From Platanthera guangdongensis (taxonomy: Eukaryota; Streptophyta; Magnoliopsida; Asparagales; Orchidaceae), in the NCBI GenBank assembly GCA_039583875.1, contig CM077159.1:6534110-6598109 (forward strand): a DNA stretch of 64,000 nt, read 5' to 3'. Under the pieces are notes generated by a model. It saw only the letters and a list, made by a program, of their open reading frames with translations. It had not been told where the DNA came from and did not search any database. This document shows, in pieces, positions 20,885 through 30,882 of the stretch. Position 1 is the stretch's first letter. Each line of letters starts with the position of its first letter. The translations under genes and the position numbers were made by a program.

Positions 20885-20892
20885 TATTTATA
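20885..20892 (-). promoter_or_regulatory. internal TATA box for ORF3
   Basis: TATAAATAGG on the minus strand, 100 bp upstream of the ORF3 ATG and just downstream of a TGTCGACA array (20935-21264). It has the same CCTATTTATA context as the LTR TATA box. It is likely a separate promoter for ORF3. Confidence 0.6.
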
Positions 20893-20934
20893 CCTCTCTG
20901 GTTTGAAGACGAACAGGCGGGATGGATTACTAAT

Positions 20935-21264
20935 GATGTGTCGACACTGTCAATAAGTGTCGACACTGACTTATAATGTCTCGACACTCATGTGTCGACA
21001 CAAATTTAGTCAACAGATTTTATGTGTCGACACTTGGTTAAGTGTCGACACCACACTACTCGACATGTAGTCGAGACTTTACTTAGTAAATTCTGAGTAA
21101 AACTTAAGTGTCGACACCTTATTGGATGTGTCGACACCTACTCGACATGTGTCGACACTAGCATTCTGAAGTGTCGACACCAACTTCCTAGATGTGTCGA
21201 CACCATTTTCCTGAAGTGTCGACACTTACTATTCTGTGTCGACATAGACTTGTCTATGTGTCGA
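20935..21264. repeat. TGTCGACA array between pol and ORF3 (Sire-1)
   Basis: About 14 TGTCGACA/TGTCGACACC copies in 330 bp between the RNase H stop (21301) and the ORF3 TATA box, with further copies in the leader (20821, 20861). ACTTAGNNAAWT boxes at 21079 and 21273 match the LTR boxes. Confidence 0.9.
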
Positions 21265-21300
21265 CACCTTTTTACTTAGCCAATTTTTAGTTCTGTAAAC

Positions 21301-23070
21301 TTAGTCTAAGTTTATCATACCTAGTTCAATTTTGAACCTATTGAACTTAGCTTCTTCTAAGGGCTTAGTAAACATATCTGCTATCTGATTATCAGTTCTA
21401 ACATATTCAAGTGCAATATCATTTCTTTCTACATGCTCTCTAAGAAAGTGATATTTAATCTCAATATGTTTAGTTCTACTATGTGATACAGGATTGTTAG
21501 CTATTGAAATAGCACTAGTAGAATCACAGTAAAGTGGAGTTCTACTTACCTGAAATCCATAGTCTTCTAACTGATGTTGAATCCATAGAAGTTGAGCACA
21601 GCAACTTCCTGCAGCTACATATTCTGACTCAGCTGTGGAAATAGCCACACTGGTTTGCTTCTTACTACTCCATGAAATGAGTCTCCCACCTAGGAATTGA
21701 CAGGATCCAGTAGTGCTCTTTCTATCTTCTTTGCATCCTGCAAAGTCTGCATCTGAATAGTCTGTTAGATCAAAATCTCCATTCCTAGGGTACCAGAGGC
21801 CTAGATAAGGTGTGCCCTTTAGATATCTCAAGATTCTCTTGACTGCAGTCAAGTGAGACTCTTTAGGGCAGGCTTGATACCTGGCACAAACACATGTAGC
21901 ATACATAATGTCAGGCCTACTTGCAGTCAAGTATAGTAGGGAGCCAACTATCCCTCTATACAAGGTTTCATCTACAGGTTTCCCTGCATCATCCTTGCTT
22001 AGAGACATACTTGACCCCATAGGAGTCTTCATGGTACTGGAGGAATCCATACCATATTTCCTTATGAGTTCTAGGGTGAACTTGGACTGACATATGGATA
22101 AACCATTTTCAGTCTGTTTAACTTGGAGACCCAAGAAAAACTTCAGTTCTCCCATACTACTCATCTCAAATTGACTTTGCATAAGCTTTGCAAACTTTTT
22201 GCAAAGGCTACTTTCAGTAGACCCAAATATAATGTCATCTACATATATTTGGACAAGTATTACTTTGCCTCTAGATTCCCTAAGGAATAGAGTCTTATCT
22301 ATTTTCCCCCTTGAGAACTTGTTCTCAATGAGGAAACTAGATAGGGTTTCATACCAAGCTCTAGGTGCTTGTTTTAACCCATATAATGCTTTCCTAAGTC
22401 TATAGACATAATGTGGAAGAGTAGGATCAACAAAACCTGAAGGCTGCTCCACATAGACTTCTTCTTTCAAATTACCATTTAGGAATGCTGACTTGACATC
22501 CATTTGGTATACCTTGAATCCTTGATAGGTTGCATAAGCCAAGAACATCCTTATGGCCTCCAGTCTGGCTACTGGGGCAAAGGTTTGATCAAAATCAATA
22601 CCTTCTTCTTGCCTATATCCTTTTGCAACCAGTCTTGCCTTATTCTTAATGATGACTCCTTGTTCATCTAACTTATTCCTGTAGATCCACTTTGTTCCTA
22701 TCACATTGTGATCTTTAGGTTTAGGAACCAGGTCCCAAACCTTGCACCTTTTGAACTGGTTAAGCTCTTCCTGCATTGCTTCAGTCCACTGTGGATCTTG
22801 TATAGCTTCTTCAAATTTCTTTGGTTCTATTTGAGACAGAAAACTTGAATATACTACAGCATTCTGATTTCTGCTCCTTGTCTGAACACCTTGTCTTGGA
22901 TCTCCAATTATCAGCTCTACTGGATGATCTCTTAGATGCCTGTTGGCTGGAGGCATCCTTGCTTCTGGTTGTACTTCTACAACATCTTCATCATGCTGAG
23001 TTCCTTGTACTTCTTCAACTCCTGGTACATGTAGTTCTCCCCCTGGACATAAGCCATCTTCTTCTACTTG
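21301..23070 (-). CDS. Sire-1 pol part 2: reverse transcriptase and RNase H
   Basis: In frame with the protease/integrase part; the two are separated only by TAG at 23071-23073. After a 38-codon acidic linker, RT starts ([19 protein letters not shown]). It runs through [44 protein letters not shown] and the catalytic YVDDIIFGS, then RNase H ([60 protein letters not shown]). It ends [20 protein letters not shown] with a stop at 21301. All catalytic residues I can see are present. It makes cDNA in the cytoplasmic particle. Confidence 0.95.
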   Translation of the reverse strand, partial: QVEEDGLCPGGELHVPGVEEVQGTQHDEDVVEVQPEARMPPANRHLRDHPVELIIGDPRQGVQTRSRNQNAVVYSSFLSQIEPKKFEEAIQDPQWTEAMQEELNQFKRCKVWDLVPKPKDHNVIGTKWIYRNKLDEQGVIIKNKARLVAKGYRQEEGIDFDQTFAPVARLEAIRMFLAYATYQGFKVYQMDVKSAFLNGNLKEEVYVEQPSGFVDPTLPHYVYRLRKALYGLKQAPRAWYETLSSFLIENKFSRGKIDKTLFLRESRGKVILVQIYVDDIIFGSTESSLCKKFAKLMQSQFEMSSMGELKFFLGLQVKQTENGLSICQSKFTLELIRKYGMDSSSTMKTPMGSSMSLSKDDAGKPVDETLYRGIVGSLLYLTASRPDIMYATCVCARYQACPKESHLTAVKRILRYLKGTPYLGLWYPRNGDFDLTDYSDADFAGCKEDRKSTTGSCQFLGGRLISWSSKKQTSVAISTAESEYVAAGSCCAQLLWIQHQLEDYGFQVSRTPLYCDSTSAISIANNPVSHSRTKHIEIKYHFLREHVERNDIALEYVRTDNQIADMFTKPLEEAKFNRFKIELGMINLD

Positions 23071-24474
23071 CTATCTTGCAGCAGGTACATCTTCTATGGC
23101 TAGCTTGTCCATCTTCTTAGTAAGACCTGTGGGGCTGCATACATTGCTAGACAACTCATTGTTAATTAGTTGTGTCTCATCAAAAACTACATGCACAGAC
23201 TCCTCTACAACTTGTGTAGTCAAGTTGTAGACTCTATAAGCCTTACTATTATTGCTGTACCCAACAAACACTCCCTCTTGGGACTTGGCAGCAAACTTAG
23301 TTAAGTAAGACTTCCCATTGTTAAGTATGAAGCATTTACAACCAAAGATCCTAAAATAGGATAAATTTGGTTTCCTGCCTTTCACAACTTCATAGGGGGT
23401 CTTATTTAACCTTTTAGTGATGGTAGCCCTATTTATCACATGGCATGCAGTGTTAACTGCTTCAGCCCAGAAATATTCTGGCAGTGATGAATCACTTAAT
23501 AGGGTTCTACCAGCCTCTATCAAGGTCCTATTTTTCCTTTCAGCAATGCCATTTTGCTGAGGTGTTCTAGGTGAAGAGAATTCTTGAAATATCCCATAGT
23601 CTTCACACAGCTTTGTCATGCTTTCAGACTGAAACTCAGTACCATGGTCACTTCTAATTTTGACCACTGTACAGTTCAATTCATTCTGAATTTGCTTAAC
23701 AAAACTATAGAAGACACTAGGTGTTTCAGATTTTTGCTTTAAGAAGAACACCCAGGAAAACCTTGAGTAGTCATCAACAACTACAAAGGTGTAGACCTTC
23801 CTACCTAAGCTGTGAACTGGCATTGGACCAAATAGATCCATATGCAATAGGTATAAACACCTCACAGCCTCTTTGTTGTCTAAGCTTCTAAAGGTGGATT
23901 TAGTCTGCTTGCCCTTTTGACAAGCTGAGCAAATGCCATCCTTGACACACTTAACTTGAGGACCATTCCTCACTAACTCTTTGCTAAAGAGTTTGCTAAT
24001 AGTCTTATAGTTAAGATGAGCTAGCCTCTTGTGCCACTTGACACAATGAGAGACTGTCTCATCAGCTACAAGACAAACAGGAGAACCATTGTTCTCAATC
24101 ATGATGTCTAGACAGTAGACATTCCTCTTTCTATATCCTGTCAAAATGATCTCTTGATCACTTGACCTCTTGATATGACAACCATTTTTAACAAATGAGA
24201 TGTCATACCCTACATCACTTAACTGACTTATACTAATGAGGTTGTGTTTCAACCCTTTAACATAAGCCACTTGAGTAATGGTAACAAGGTTTGAAGAGAT
24301 GTTACCAAACCCTTTGATGATTCCTTTTTCAGAACCACCAAAGGTCACTTTAGGACCATTTTTGATTGGAATGTAATCCTTCAGTAGTCCCCTAGTTCCA
24401 GTCATGTGTCTGGAACATCCACTATCCAAGTACCATGTAGGGGTATGGCCACTTGGACTCACCTGCAAAACAAA
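23071..24474 (-). CDS. Sire-1 pol part 1: aspartic protease and integrase
   Basis: This frame directly continues gag after its TAA (24475-24477), without a frameshift. The protease active site is WYLDSGCSRHMTG near residue 15. The GAG-pre-integrase and zinc region follows (CVKWHKRLAHLNYKTISKLF, CSACQKGKQTKSTF). The integrase core has MDLFGP, RSDHGTEF and TPQQNGIAERKNRTLIEA, so the D,D-35-E triad is intact. KTPYEVVKGRKPNLSYFRIF and VFVGYSNNSKAYRVYN mark the C-terminal part. An in-frame TAG (23071-23073, followed by CAAGTA) interrupts the link to RT. The element is complete apart from this codon. Confidence 0.95.
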   Translation of the reverse strand, partial: FVLQVSPSGHTPTWYLDSGCSRHMTGTRGLLKDYIPIKNGPKVTFGGSEKGIIKGFGNISSNLVTITQVAYVKGLKHNLISISQLSDVGYDISFVKNGCHIKRSSDQEIILTGYRKRNVYCLDIMIENNGSPVCLVADETVSHCVKWHKRLAHLNYKTISKLFSKELVRNGPQVKCVKDGICSACQKGKQTKSTFRSLDNKEAVRCLYLLHMDLFGPMPVHSLGRKVYTFVVVDDYSRFSWVFFLKQKSETPSVFYSFVKQIQNELNCTVVKIRSDHGTEFQSESMTKLCEDYGIFQEFSSPRTPQQNGIAERKNRTLIEAGRTLLSDSSLPEYFWAEAVNTACHVINRATITKRLNKTPYEVVKGRKPNLSYFRIFGCKCFILNNGKSYLTKFAAKSQEGVFVGYSNNSKAYRVYNLTTQVVEESVHVVFDETQLINNELSSNVCSPTGLTKKMDKLAIEDVPAAR

Positions 24475-26514
24475 TTAATGAACCTTAGAACCCAAAGTAA
24501 ACTTGGGTCCTTGGTGATTGTTAGTTTGCAACTTGACAAAGCCACCTGCTGGCTTTCCAGCAGGTAACTTGCTACTCCCAATGACACTTGCATTGTGCCA
24601 ACAGTCCAAGGCAAAGTGGCCAACCTTGCCACAGCACCAGCATTCAAACTTGTTGTACCTTTGCTTAGATACAACCTTTGCTGTCTTGACTACAGCAGGC
24701 TTGTTGAATGTTGGGGCTTTACCCTTGGACTTGAACTTGGACTGTACAGTCCCTGCAGGTCTAACAAAACCTAGTCCAGCTTTGCCTTTTTGATGAACAA
24801 ATTCATCAATTAATGGTAATACTGATTTAGGTTTTGAAAACCTGGCAGCAAGTTCTTTTTCCTTCTGGAGATTGATCTCCAGTCTCTTAATTTGATCATT
24901 CTTAAATGTAATAGTACCCATCTGAATCACAGTAATGTGTTTCAGCCTGGCTACTTCATTCAGTTTTTGATCATACTGCTTCTCAAAATCTGTTGCAGCT
25001 GCCTTGAGATCAGCAATCTCCTTTGCCTGACTTTTGGCTAGGATCTTGCTTTTCTTATAGGCTTGCAACAGTACTTGGTATTCATCTAAGAGCTGATGAA
25101 TATCTCCCTCAGATTCAGAAACACTTCCATCACTTGATGAAGATGAATCTGACTCTGAACTAGAACTGAAATCTGAACTTTGAGTTGGACTTTGTACCTG
25201 ACTAGGTCCTGGCTGCTCCAGGATTTTGGTACTTTCAGTCAATGCCATCAGTCCTTGGCACTGACACTCTTCTTGTTCATATATTGATTCCATGATCTGC
25301 ATAAACTCTTCTTCTTCTTCAGCAAATAGCCCTATGTAGGCTTCAGCATCTGTCTCAGTGTCTGAAGAAGAAATGTCTGAAAGAGTCTTCTCATTCTTTG
25401 CAACAAAGGACTTCTCCTTCTTTCCTTTGAAGTGAGTCTTCTTTTTGTCACTGGATTCTTTCCTTCTTTCAGGACAATCAGCAATAACATGACCCTGTCT
25501 ATTGCAGCAGTAACACACAATCTTAGACCCAGTTGCCTTACTAGTCTTTGTCTTTTTCTTATCCTTCTTTGAAGGCTTCTTCTCCTGATACTGGACTTCT
25601 TTCCCTTTGGAATATGAAGGTCTGGACCTCCACTGTTTCTTCTTAAGGAATTTCTGAAAATGTCTGGTGAATGCAGCAAAATCTTCATCACTTTCACTGC
25701 TTGTAGATTTAGTGCTAACAGACTCATCAGATTCTGATTCAACTACCTCTGGAGGAGGAGTTGATGACTTAGTCCTGTTCTTTCTAGGTACTTCTGACTT
25801 AAAGGCAACAGTCCTTTCCCTGTGTTCAGTCCTTGTTGACTTTTCCTCCTCTTTTCTTACTGATAATTGCATCTCATAAGATAACAACTTGCCAAACAGT
25901 GTGGGAGGAGGAATTTCTCCCAACTTTGCCATTTCTCTGATGGCACAGATCTTGGTGTCCCAGTCTTTGGTTAGGGACCTTAAGAATTTATCATTCAATT
26001 CATAGTTAGAGAACTCTCTTCCATAGGACATGAGTTCATTAACAATTCTATAAAACTTCTTGTAGCATTCAGTGATGCTATCTCCTCTTCCTTGCCTAAA
26101 GCTCTCATATTCTTGATTAAGCAAGGACTTCCTATCTTGTCTTACTTCTTCAGAACCTTCCATGTAGACAATGAGGGTATCCCACATTTCTTTTGTTGTT
26201 TTACAGTGAATAAGGTTCTGGAAGGTGGCATCATCAATTGCACTAACTATGATGTTTTGTGCCCTTTTGTCCATTGTAGCTAGGACAATCTCATCCTTGG
26301 TCATCTCAGAAAAATCCTTAGGAGTCCTCTGATTTGCATCCAATACTGAGATCTTCATGGGCACATAAGGCCCTTCTTTGACTGTGATGTAGATCCTAGG
26401 GTCAGAGGCCTCCATGAACAGCCTTACCCTTTCTTTCCAGATTCCAAAAATCTCTTTTCTGCATATGGGCAGTTTCATTGAACCCAATTCCTTGTGATTC
26501 TCTGAAGACCCCAT
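24475..26514 (-). CDS. Sire-1 Gag, 679 aa, two CCHC knuckles
   Basis: ATG at 26514 (MGSSENHKELGS), about 100 bp after the primer site. The N-terminal copia Gag domain includes WKERVRLFMEASDPRIY, TTKEMWDTLIVYMEGSEEV, SLLNQEYESFRQG and LNDKFLRSLTKDWDTK. An acidic/basic linker leads to knuckle 1 (CYCCNRQGHVIADC, about residue 333). Then come a Ser/acidic stretch, a coiled-coil-like region (about 475-570) and knuckle 2 (CWCCGKVGHFALDC, about residue 621). It forms the virus-like particle and binds RNA. Two widely spaced knuckles and over 650 residues are typical of Sirevirus Gag. It stops at TAA in frame with pol. Confidence 0.95.
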   Translation of the reverse strand: MGSSENHKELGSMKLPICRKEIFGIWKERVRLFMEASDPRIYITVKEGPYVPMKISVLDANQRTPKDFSEMTKDEIVLATMDKRAQNIIVSAIDDATFQNLIHCKTTKEMWDTLIVYMEGSEEVRQDRKSLLNQEYESFRQGRGDSITECYKKFYRIVNELMSYGREFSNYELNDKFLRSLTKDWDTKICAIREMAKLGEIPPPTLFGKLLSYEMQLSVRKEEEKSTRTEHRERTVAFKSEVPRKNRTKSSTPPPEVVESESDESVSTKSTSSESDEDFAAFTRHFQKFLKKKQWRSRPSYSKGKEVQYQEKKPSKKDKKKTKTSKATGSKIVCYCCNRQGHVIADCPERRKESSDKKKTHFKGKKEKSFVAKNEKTLSDISSSDTETDAEAYIGLFAEEEEEFMQIMESIYEQEECQCQGLMALTESTKILEQPGPSQVQSPTQSSDFSSSSESDSSSSSDGSVSESEGDIHQLLDEYQVLLQAYKKSKILAKSQAKEIADLKAAATDFEKQYDQKLNEVARLKHITVIQMGTITFKNDQIKRLEINLQKEKELAARFSKPKSVLPLIDEFVHQKGKAGLGFVRPAGTVQSKFKSKGKAPTFNKPAVVKTAKVVSKQRYNKFECWCCGKVGHFALDCWHNASVIGSSKLPAGKPAGGFVKLQTNNHQGPKFTLGSKVH

Positions 26515-26605
26515 GTTTCTTGATTTTCTTGAAACTGTTTCCTGACTTATACTGAATCTGCCAAACTGGATCTCCTCAGGCAGTTAGTCCTTTTTGAGGA
26601 ACCTC

Positions 26606-26617
26606 CCTCTGATACCA
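26606..26617 (-). promoter_or_regulatory. Sire-1 primer-binding site
   Basis: Plus-strand CCTCTGATACCA, that is TGGTATCAGAGG on the minus strand, two bases from the LTR end at 26620. It is complementary to initiator methionine tRNA with one mismatch. Confidence 0.9.
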
Positions 26618-27498
26618 CTTGAAAGATATGGTACCTAAACACCTAGAGGGGGGGGGGGGGGGTGAATAGGTGACCTAAACCTTTTTGCAATTTTGTTGGC
26701 AGCTCAACAGTTATTTCACAGATTATTACAACTAACAGCAATTACAGAAATAAACAGTAATTCCACAACACAGCACAGCACAGAAGACACACTAATTTAT
26801 AGTGGTTCCCCAATCTTTGGGTACATCCACTTTCCCCCTTCGCCTATCTAGCAGTGTACTAGATTCGGACAAAATTCTCCACTAACTCAGAACCCAACTA
26901 GGTTCCTACCTCAGGCCCAAAGCCTTACACTCAGCCAAAAGGCCTACACTCAGCCACCCAGGCCTACACTCAGCCAATTAAGGCCTACACTCAGAGTTCT
27001 TCAACTCCTACACTCAGGCAAGCAAGCCCTACCCTCAGCCTTTATAATATAGGCTTACAATTCTCTCAGATCCAATGGATCCTACAAGTTAAAATAGAAA
27101 GTACAATAGCTAACTCTACAACTCAGAAAATAAGAGAGGAGTTGAGAGATTCTTGAAGAGTTCTTGGAAGAACTCAGTTAGATCCAAACTGACTTAGCTT
27201 CCTTCAAGCTTCTTGATTAGAACTGAATTAGTCTGAATCTTCTGCAGTTGTTCCTTGACCTCTGCTTCTTGAAATCCAGATGACTCTGAATTCTTCTTCT
27301 CAGCCTTAGTTCCAAAGACTGAATACTTGGTTGGAGCTCTCTCTCTCCAACTTCTTAGATCTGCCGATGCACAGCAAGATCTTCTTGTGTTGATACTCAA
27401 TATACCACTTTTACAAAGATCTGAACTCTCTCTATCAAAAACTTTTTCAACCACTTCTATATCACTTCATCAATCTTGGTCTGTAAACTATGGGTGCC

Positions 27499-27506
27499 TA
27501 TTTATA
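27499..27506 (-). promoter_or_regulatory. TATA box, Sire-1 5' LTR (genomic promoter)
   Basis: TATAAATAGGC on the minus strand, about 140 bp downstream of the palindrome array and upstream of the R/U5 part, primer site and gag. Confidence 0.75.
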
Positions 27507-27640
27507 GGCTTCCTTTATGGTAACCGGCTGGTCCGGTTCATAACAGACTTCTGATATCTCTGACAGTTGATGTAGACCGGCTGGATTGGCAGCTGTCATG
27601 TCAACCAGTCACTTCTTGAAATTCTCTAACTGTCAGATAG

Positions 27641-28574
27641 TGTCGAGACTTTCTGTTCTTAAGTGTCGACACTTATAGACCAAGTGTCGACACATGTTGT
27701 GTAAGTGTCGACACAAGTCTACAAGGTGTCGACACAATTCCTTGTATGTCTCGACACAGATTCTTCTGCATGTGTCGACACTGAAATTGAGTGTCGACAC
27801 AAATACTTGTACTTCATTCTTTAACTGTATCCTTCTAAGTGTCGACACATGTTCTTTGTGTCGACACATCTTTATGTGTTGAAACTGTCAAGTGTCGACA
27901 CTGCTTCTTGGTGTCGACACAAGTCTTCACTTTTGTTTCTTCAGCTGAGTGTCGACACATTCCTTTAGTGTCGACACTTGTACTTAGAATATTTTGTAAC
28001 TTTTCTGTTCTTTGCTAAGTGTCGACACAGCTCCTTGTGTCGACACTTTCTTCAAGTGTAGAGTCTTCAACTAAGTGTCGACACATTGTGCTGGGTGTCG
28101 ACACTTTCTTCAAGTGTTGACTCTTCTGGTTGTGTGTCGACACATTGTGCTGAGTGTCGACACTTTCTTCAAATACTGACTCTTCAGCATAGTGTCGACA
28201 CATTGTGTTGAGTGTCGACACTTACTTCAAATACTGACTCTTCAGCATAGTGTCGACACATTGTGTTGAGTGTCGACACTTTTACTTAGACTCTGCAGAC
28301 TTTTGCTGAGTGACGACACAGCTCCAAGTGTCGACACTTTCTGGTGTAGACACAGCTCTTCTAGGTGTCGACACTTCTGCTAAGTGTCGACACAGCTTTT
28401 CTGCATACTTCTTCACTGAGTGTCGACACAGCTCCAAGTGTCGACACTTTCTGACTGGTGTCGACTCTTCTTCCCAGGTGTCGACACAATGACTCCAAGT
28501 GTCGACACTGCTTGTCTGGGTGTCGACACAAGCTTTCTCAAGTGTCGACACTTTCCCTCTGGGTGTCGACACAT
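27641..28574. repeat. TGTCGACA palindrome array, Sire-1 5' LTR
   Basis: Copy of the array at 16589-17522, located directly upstream of the genomic-RNA TATA box. Confidence 0.95.
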
Positions 28575-28717
28575 GGACTTAGAAACTTTTAGCTTCAGTC
28601 TAGTGAATACCTAACCTGCACAAGTAACTCAAACACACATCAAATACATTATGATGTATATCATTGAGTTAGGTGAGGCTTCTTCAAATCAGGTACATTT
28701 GACCAATGTACCCAACA

Positions 28718-28722
28718 CTTTG
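28718..28722. repeat. Sire-1 target-site duplication, right copy
   Basis: CTTTG, identical to 15565-15569. Confidence 0.9.
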
Positions 28723-28878
28723 ATTTGAAATGTCCTTTCAGTCTGCACTGAAAGTAGACCTTCTCCTTTCCACAATAATAGGAAGTTTTGTGTCCCCTCA
28801 GCTTACATAAAAAAAATAAGATATCCTTTAGGAGCACTCTAAATCGCATGAACTTGCTCCTGCTTCTAAGGTCCTAAC
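28723..28878 (-). pseudogene. gypsy-1 Gag zinc-knuckle fragment
   Basis: The minus-strand frame shows two adjacent, partly decayed CCHC knuckles (one ending FQCRLKGHFKSK). Sire-1 inserted immediately before the last cysteine codon of the second knuckle. The other half of the gag continues at 15564. To the right the frame is lost where the Sire-c LTR starts. Confidence 0.65.
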
Positions 28879-29059
28879 TATTGGGTCCATTGCCCATAAT
28901 GTCCTAGATTTGAGGAAGTCAATCTTGTCAATGACATACATAAAGTTGTATTTGATAAGTTCCTGAGTTCATGCATGCTGGGATGTCCTACCAACAATGA
29001 TGGAACAGGTAGCCTAAGTGGCTAGGTTAGGTAAACACTTACCTAAGATGTGGATAGAT

Positions 29060-29850
29060 AGAAAATTGTCTATGTCCACAGTCATTGAGTGAAGGTCATT
29101 CACTCAACGCCAGATGACTTATAGTGCTGAGTGGAGCCTATACATTCAAAGCCAAATTAGTGGCAAGCTGAGAAAGTGGCTAAGTCCACAGGCGTTGGGT
29201 GAAGTAAACTCACTCAATACCATACAACAAAAGGCTGTGATACCGACTAATGTAGTAAAAGCCTAAGAAGAAATGGGCAGAATAGTGGCAAAGTCCACAT
29301 GCGTTCAGTGAGTATCTCTCACTCAATGTCATACTCTATATTTGTTGAGTATTGCCTAGTAAGTCAAAGGCATGGAAAATCTATGTTGATATTTGGCTAA
29401 GTATAATTGCGTTGAGTTTAGTTTACTCACTCAATGCCAGATAAATAGAATAAAACCTGTTAAGTAGTTTGGCATTGAGTGGAGCTTACTCACTCAATGC
29501 CAAGGAGAAGAAAAATTTGGCTAAGACAGAAAGTGTTGAGTGATACGTGCTTACTCAACGCTCTGAAAGCCATGATTCAGAAAACTGGCTAAAGCAAAAA
29601 GTGTTGAGTGAGGCGTGCTCACTCAACGCTCTCAACGCCTAAAATACAGAAAGCATGGATAAGGGAGAAGGCGTTGAGTGAGGCTTGCTCACTCAAAGCT
29701 CTCAACGCCAAGCATGTAGAAAATGCTGAAGAATAATCTAAGGCAAAAGGTTTTGAGTGAAGCTTGCTCACTCAACACTATCAACGCCTAGATAGATATA
29801 ATTCTGTCTAAGTGCCACTATGTTGAGTGAAGCTCATTCACTCAATGCGT
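29060..29850. repeat. inverted-repeat array GCGTTGAGTGA...TCACTCAACGC (Sire-c)
   Basis: About a dozen units in which GCGTTGAGTGA is followed within 5-10 bases by TCACTCAACGC or TCACTCAATGC, so each unit could form a hairpin. Units are separated by 40-60 bp and marked by GGCTAAG. Copies near 29600-29720 are best preserved. Confidence 0.85.
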
Positions 29851-29889
29851 ATTCTACTAATGCTCGATTTTGGCTAAGTCCACATGTGT

Positions 29890-29897
29890 TGACGTCA
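29890..29897. promoter_or_regulatory. TGACGTCA bZIP-type palindrome
   Basis: A perfect CRE/as-1-like octamer about 50 bp upstream of a TATATAG (29941) in the Sire-c LTR. TGA-type bZIP factors bind such sites; activity here is inference. Confidence 0.4.
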
Positions 29898-30882
29898 GCA
29901 AAATCTACAAAATCGACATAGTCAACTAATGTCAAATCAATATATAGAAGCTACAAAACATGACAAACTCTGCCGAAAAGCTATTATATGTCTTCTTCCG
30001 TTAAAGCAAGGAGCAGCTAGAAGTTGCAGGTGGGCCCCACTATCTCTTAAAGCCGTTGATCGGCAAACTACAAAAGGAAGAGATTGTCCAAGACTCAAAC
30101 AATGTTTAGGGCTTTATCAATTTAAAAAGTTGCGGGTGGACTTCATCTTCCTCGCCATTGCTGCCGAGAAAAAGCTTGAAGCCTTCCAGCAAGAACCAAA
30201 AAGTTCAGTTAGCTAGTGCCAACTTCACCTGCACCAACAATATCAGAAGGTCTATCTTCTGAGGGAGAATCAGAAATAGAGAACAAGTTTCTGTAGATCA
30301 AGTTGCTTCACAGTTAAGCAAGCTCAAATATGAAGATCTACTTCTAAAGCTGAGAAGAAGAATGAATGAAGTTATTGATTCTGTCCTTGGAACGAAGAGG
30401 AAGCGGAGCAGTTCATTGCTAGTTACTTCCAGCTCAAGATCCTTGTAGCTGTGAGTAAAGTTAGAGTTGAGATAACTCAGCTCAAGTGGTTATCACAGAG
30501 AAATTTCTCTGTGATAAATATAAAACTATTTCAGTCAAGTAGGATACTTTTGGATCTGAGTTGTAGGGATCTCTGAGCCTGAGGTAGGGCAAATTTTTCT
30601 AATTTGTAGGATCCAGTTTGGATTTGAGGTAGGTGGTCAATTGATCACTATATTTTATGGGAGGAATACTCTCTGAGTTGTAGGATCGTGCTGGATCTGA
30701 GATGTAGGACTTTGCTGCAGATCTGAGGTAGGGCCTTTGTGCCTGACATTTTAGGAGAGTCATTCTCTCTGAGGTAGGATCCCTAGTGGATATAAGGTAG
30801 GGCTGTCCTCCCAGCCTGAGTGTAGGGCCCTTTGGCCTAAGGTAGGTGGTCAGCTGATCACTGCGTTGTAGGCCCTTATGGC

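Larger units (their letters stand above)
15570..28717 (-). mobile_element. Sire-1: nearly intact Sirevirus (Ty1/copia), 13.1 kb
   Basis: The element has two almost identical LTRs of about 2.1 kb, perfect 5-bp target duplications, an iMet primer site and a purine tract. On the minus strand it carries gag (679 codons, intact), pol (protease, integrase, RT, RNase H in order, one TAG) and a third ORF (939 codons, intact). LTR differences visible by eye are few: G-run length, one TGTCGACA to TGACGACA change, a few others. The insertion is therefore young. The extra 3' ORF, the two-knuckle Gag and the long LTRs with palindrome arrays fit the Sirevirus lineage. It interrupts the gypsy-1 gag. Confidence 0.95.
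26620..28717 (-). repeat. Sire-1 5' LTR (2098 bp)
   Basis: Near-identical to 15570-17665. It carries the active promoter copy (TATA 27499-27506) and the TGTCGACA array (27641-28574). Visible differences from the other LTR include the G-run length (26648-26662), CAAAGCTTC to CAAGCTTC near 27206 and a mutated palindrome at 28312 (GTGACGACAC). Confidence 0.95.
28879..30880 (+). repeat. Sire-c: Sirevirus-type LTR, plus orientation, no internal region visible
   Basis: It starts TATTGGGTCCATTGCCC and for about 100 bp aligns with the Sire-1 LTR start (GATTTGARGAAG, CAATGAYATACAT, GTATTTGAT in order). It carries a CACTCAACGC hairpin array (29060-29850), TGACGTCA (29890), TATATAG (29941) and, near its end, GAGTGTAGGGCC/GAGGTAGG strings like the CTACACTCAGGCC strings of Sire-1. 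No gag or pol follows, so it is probably a solo LTR or truncated copy. Its right end against the gypsy-1 LTR is uncertain. Confidence 0.7.

Noticed and set aside
29929..30216. 95-codon frame in the Sire-c LTR
   Set aside because: Lies in the transcribed part of an LTR, no known domain, no homologous frame in the other Sirevirus LTRs.
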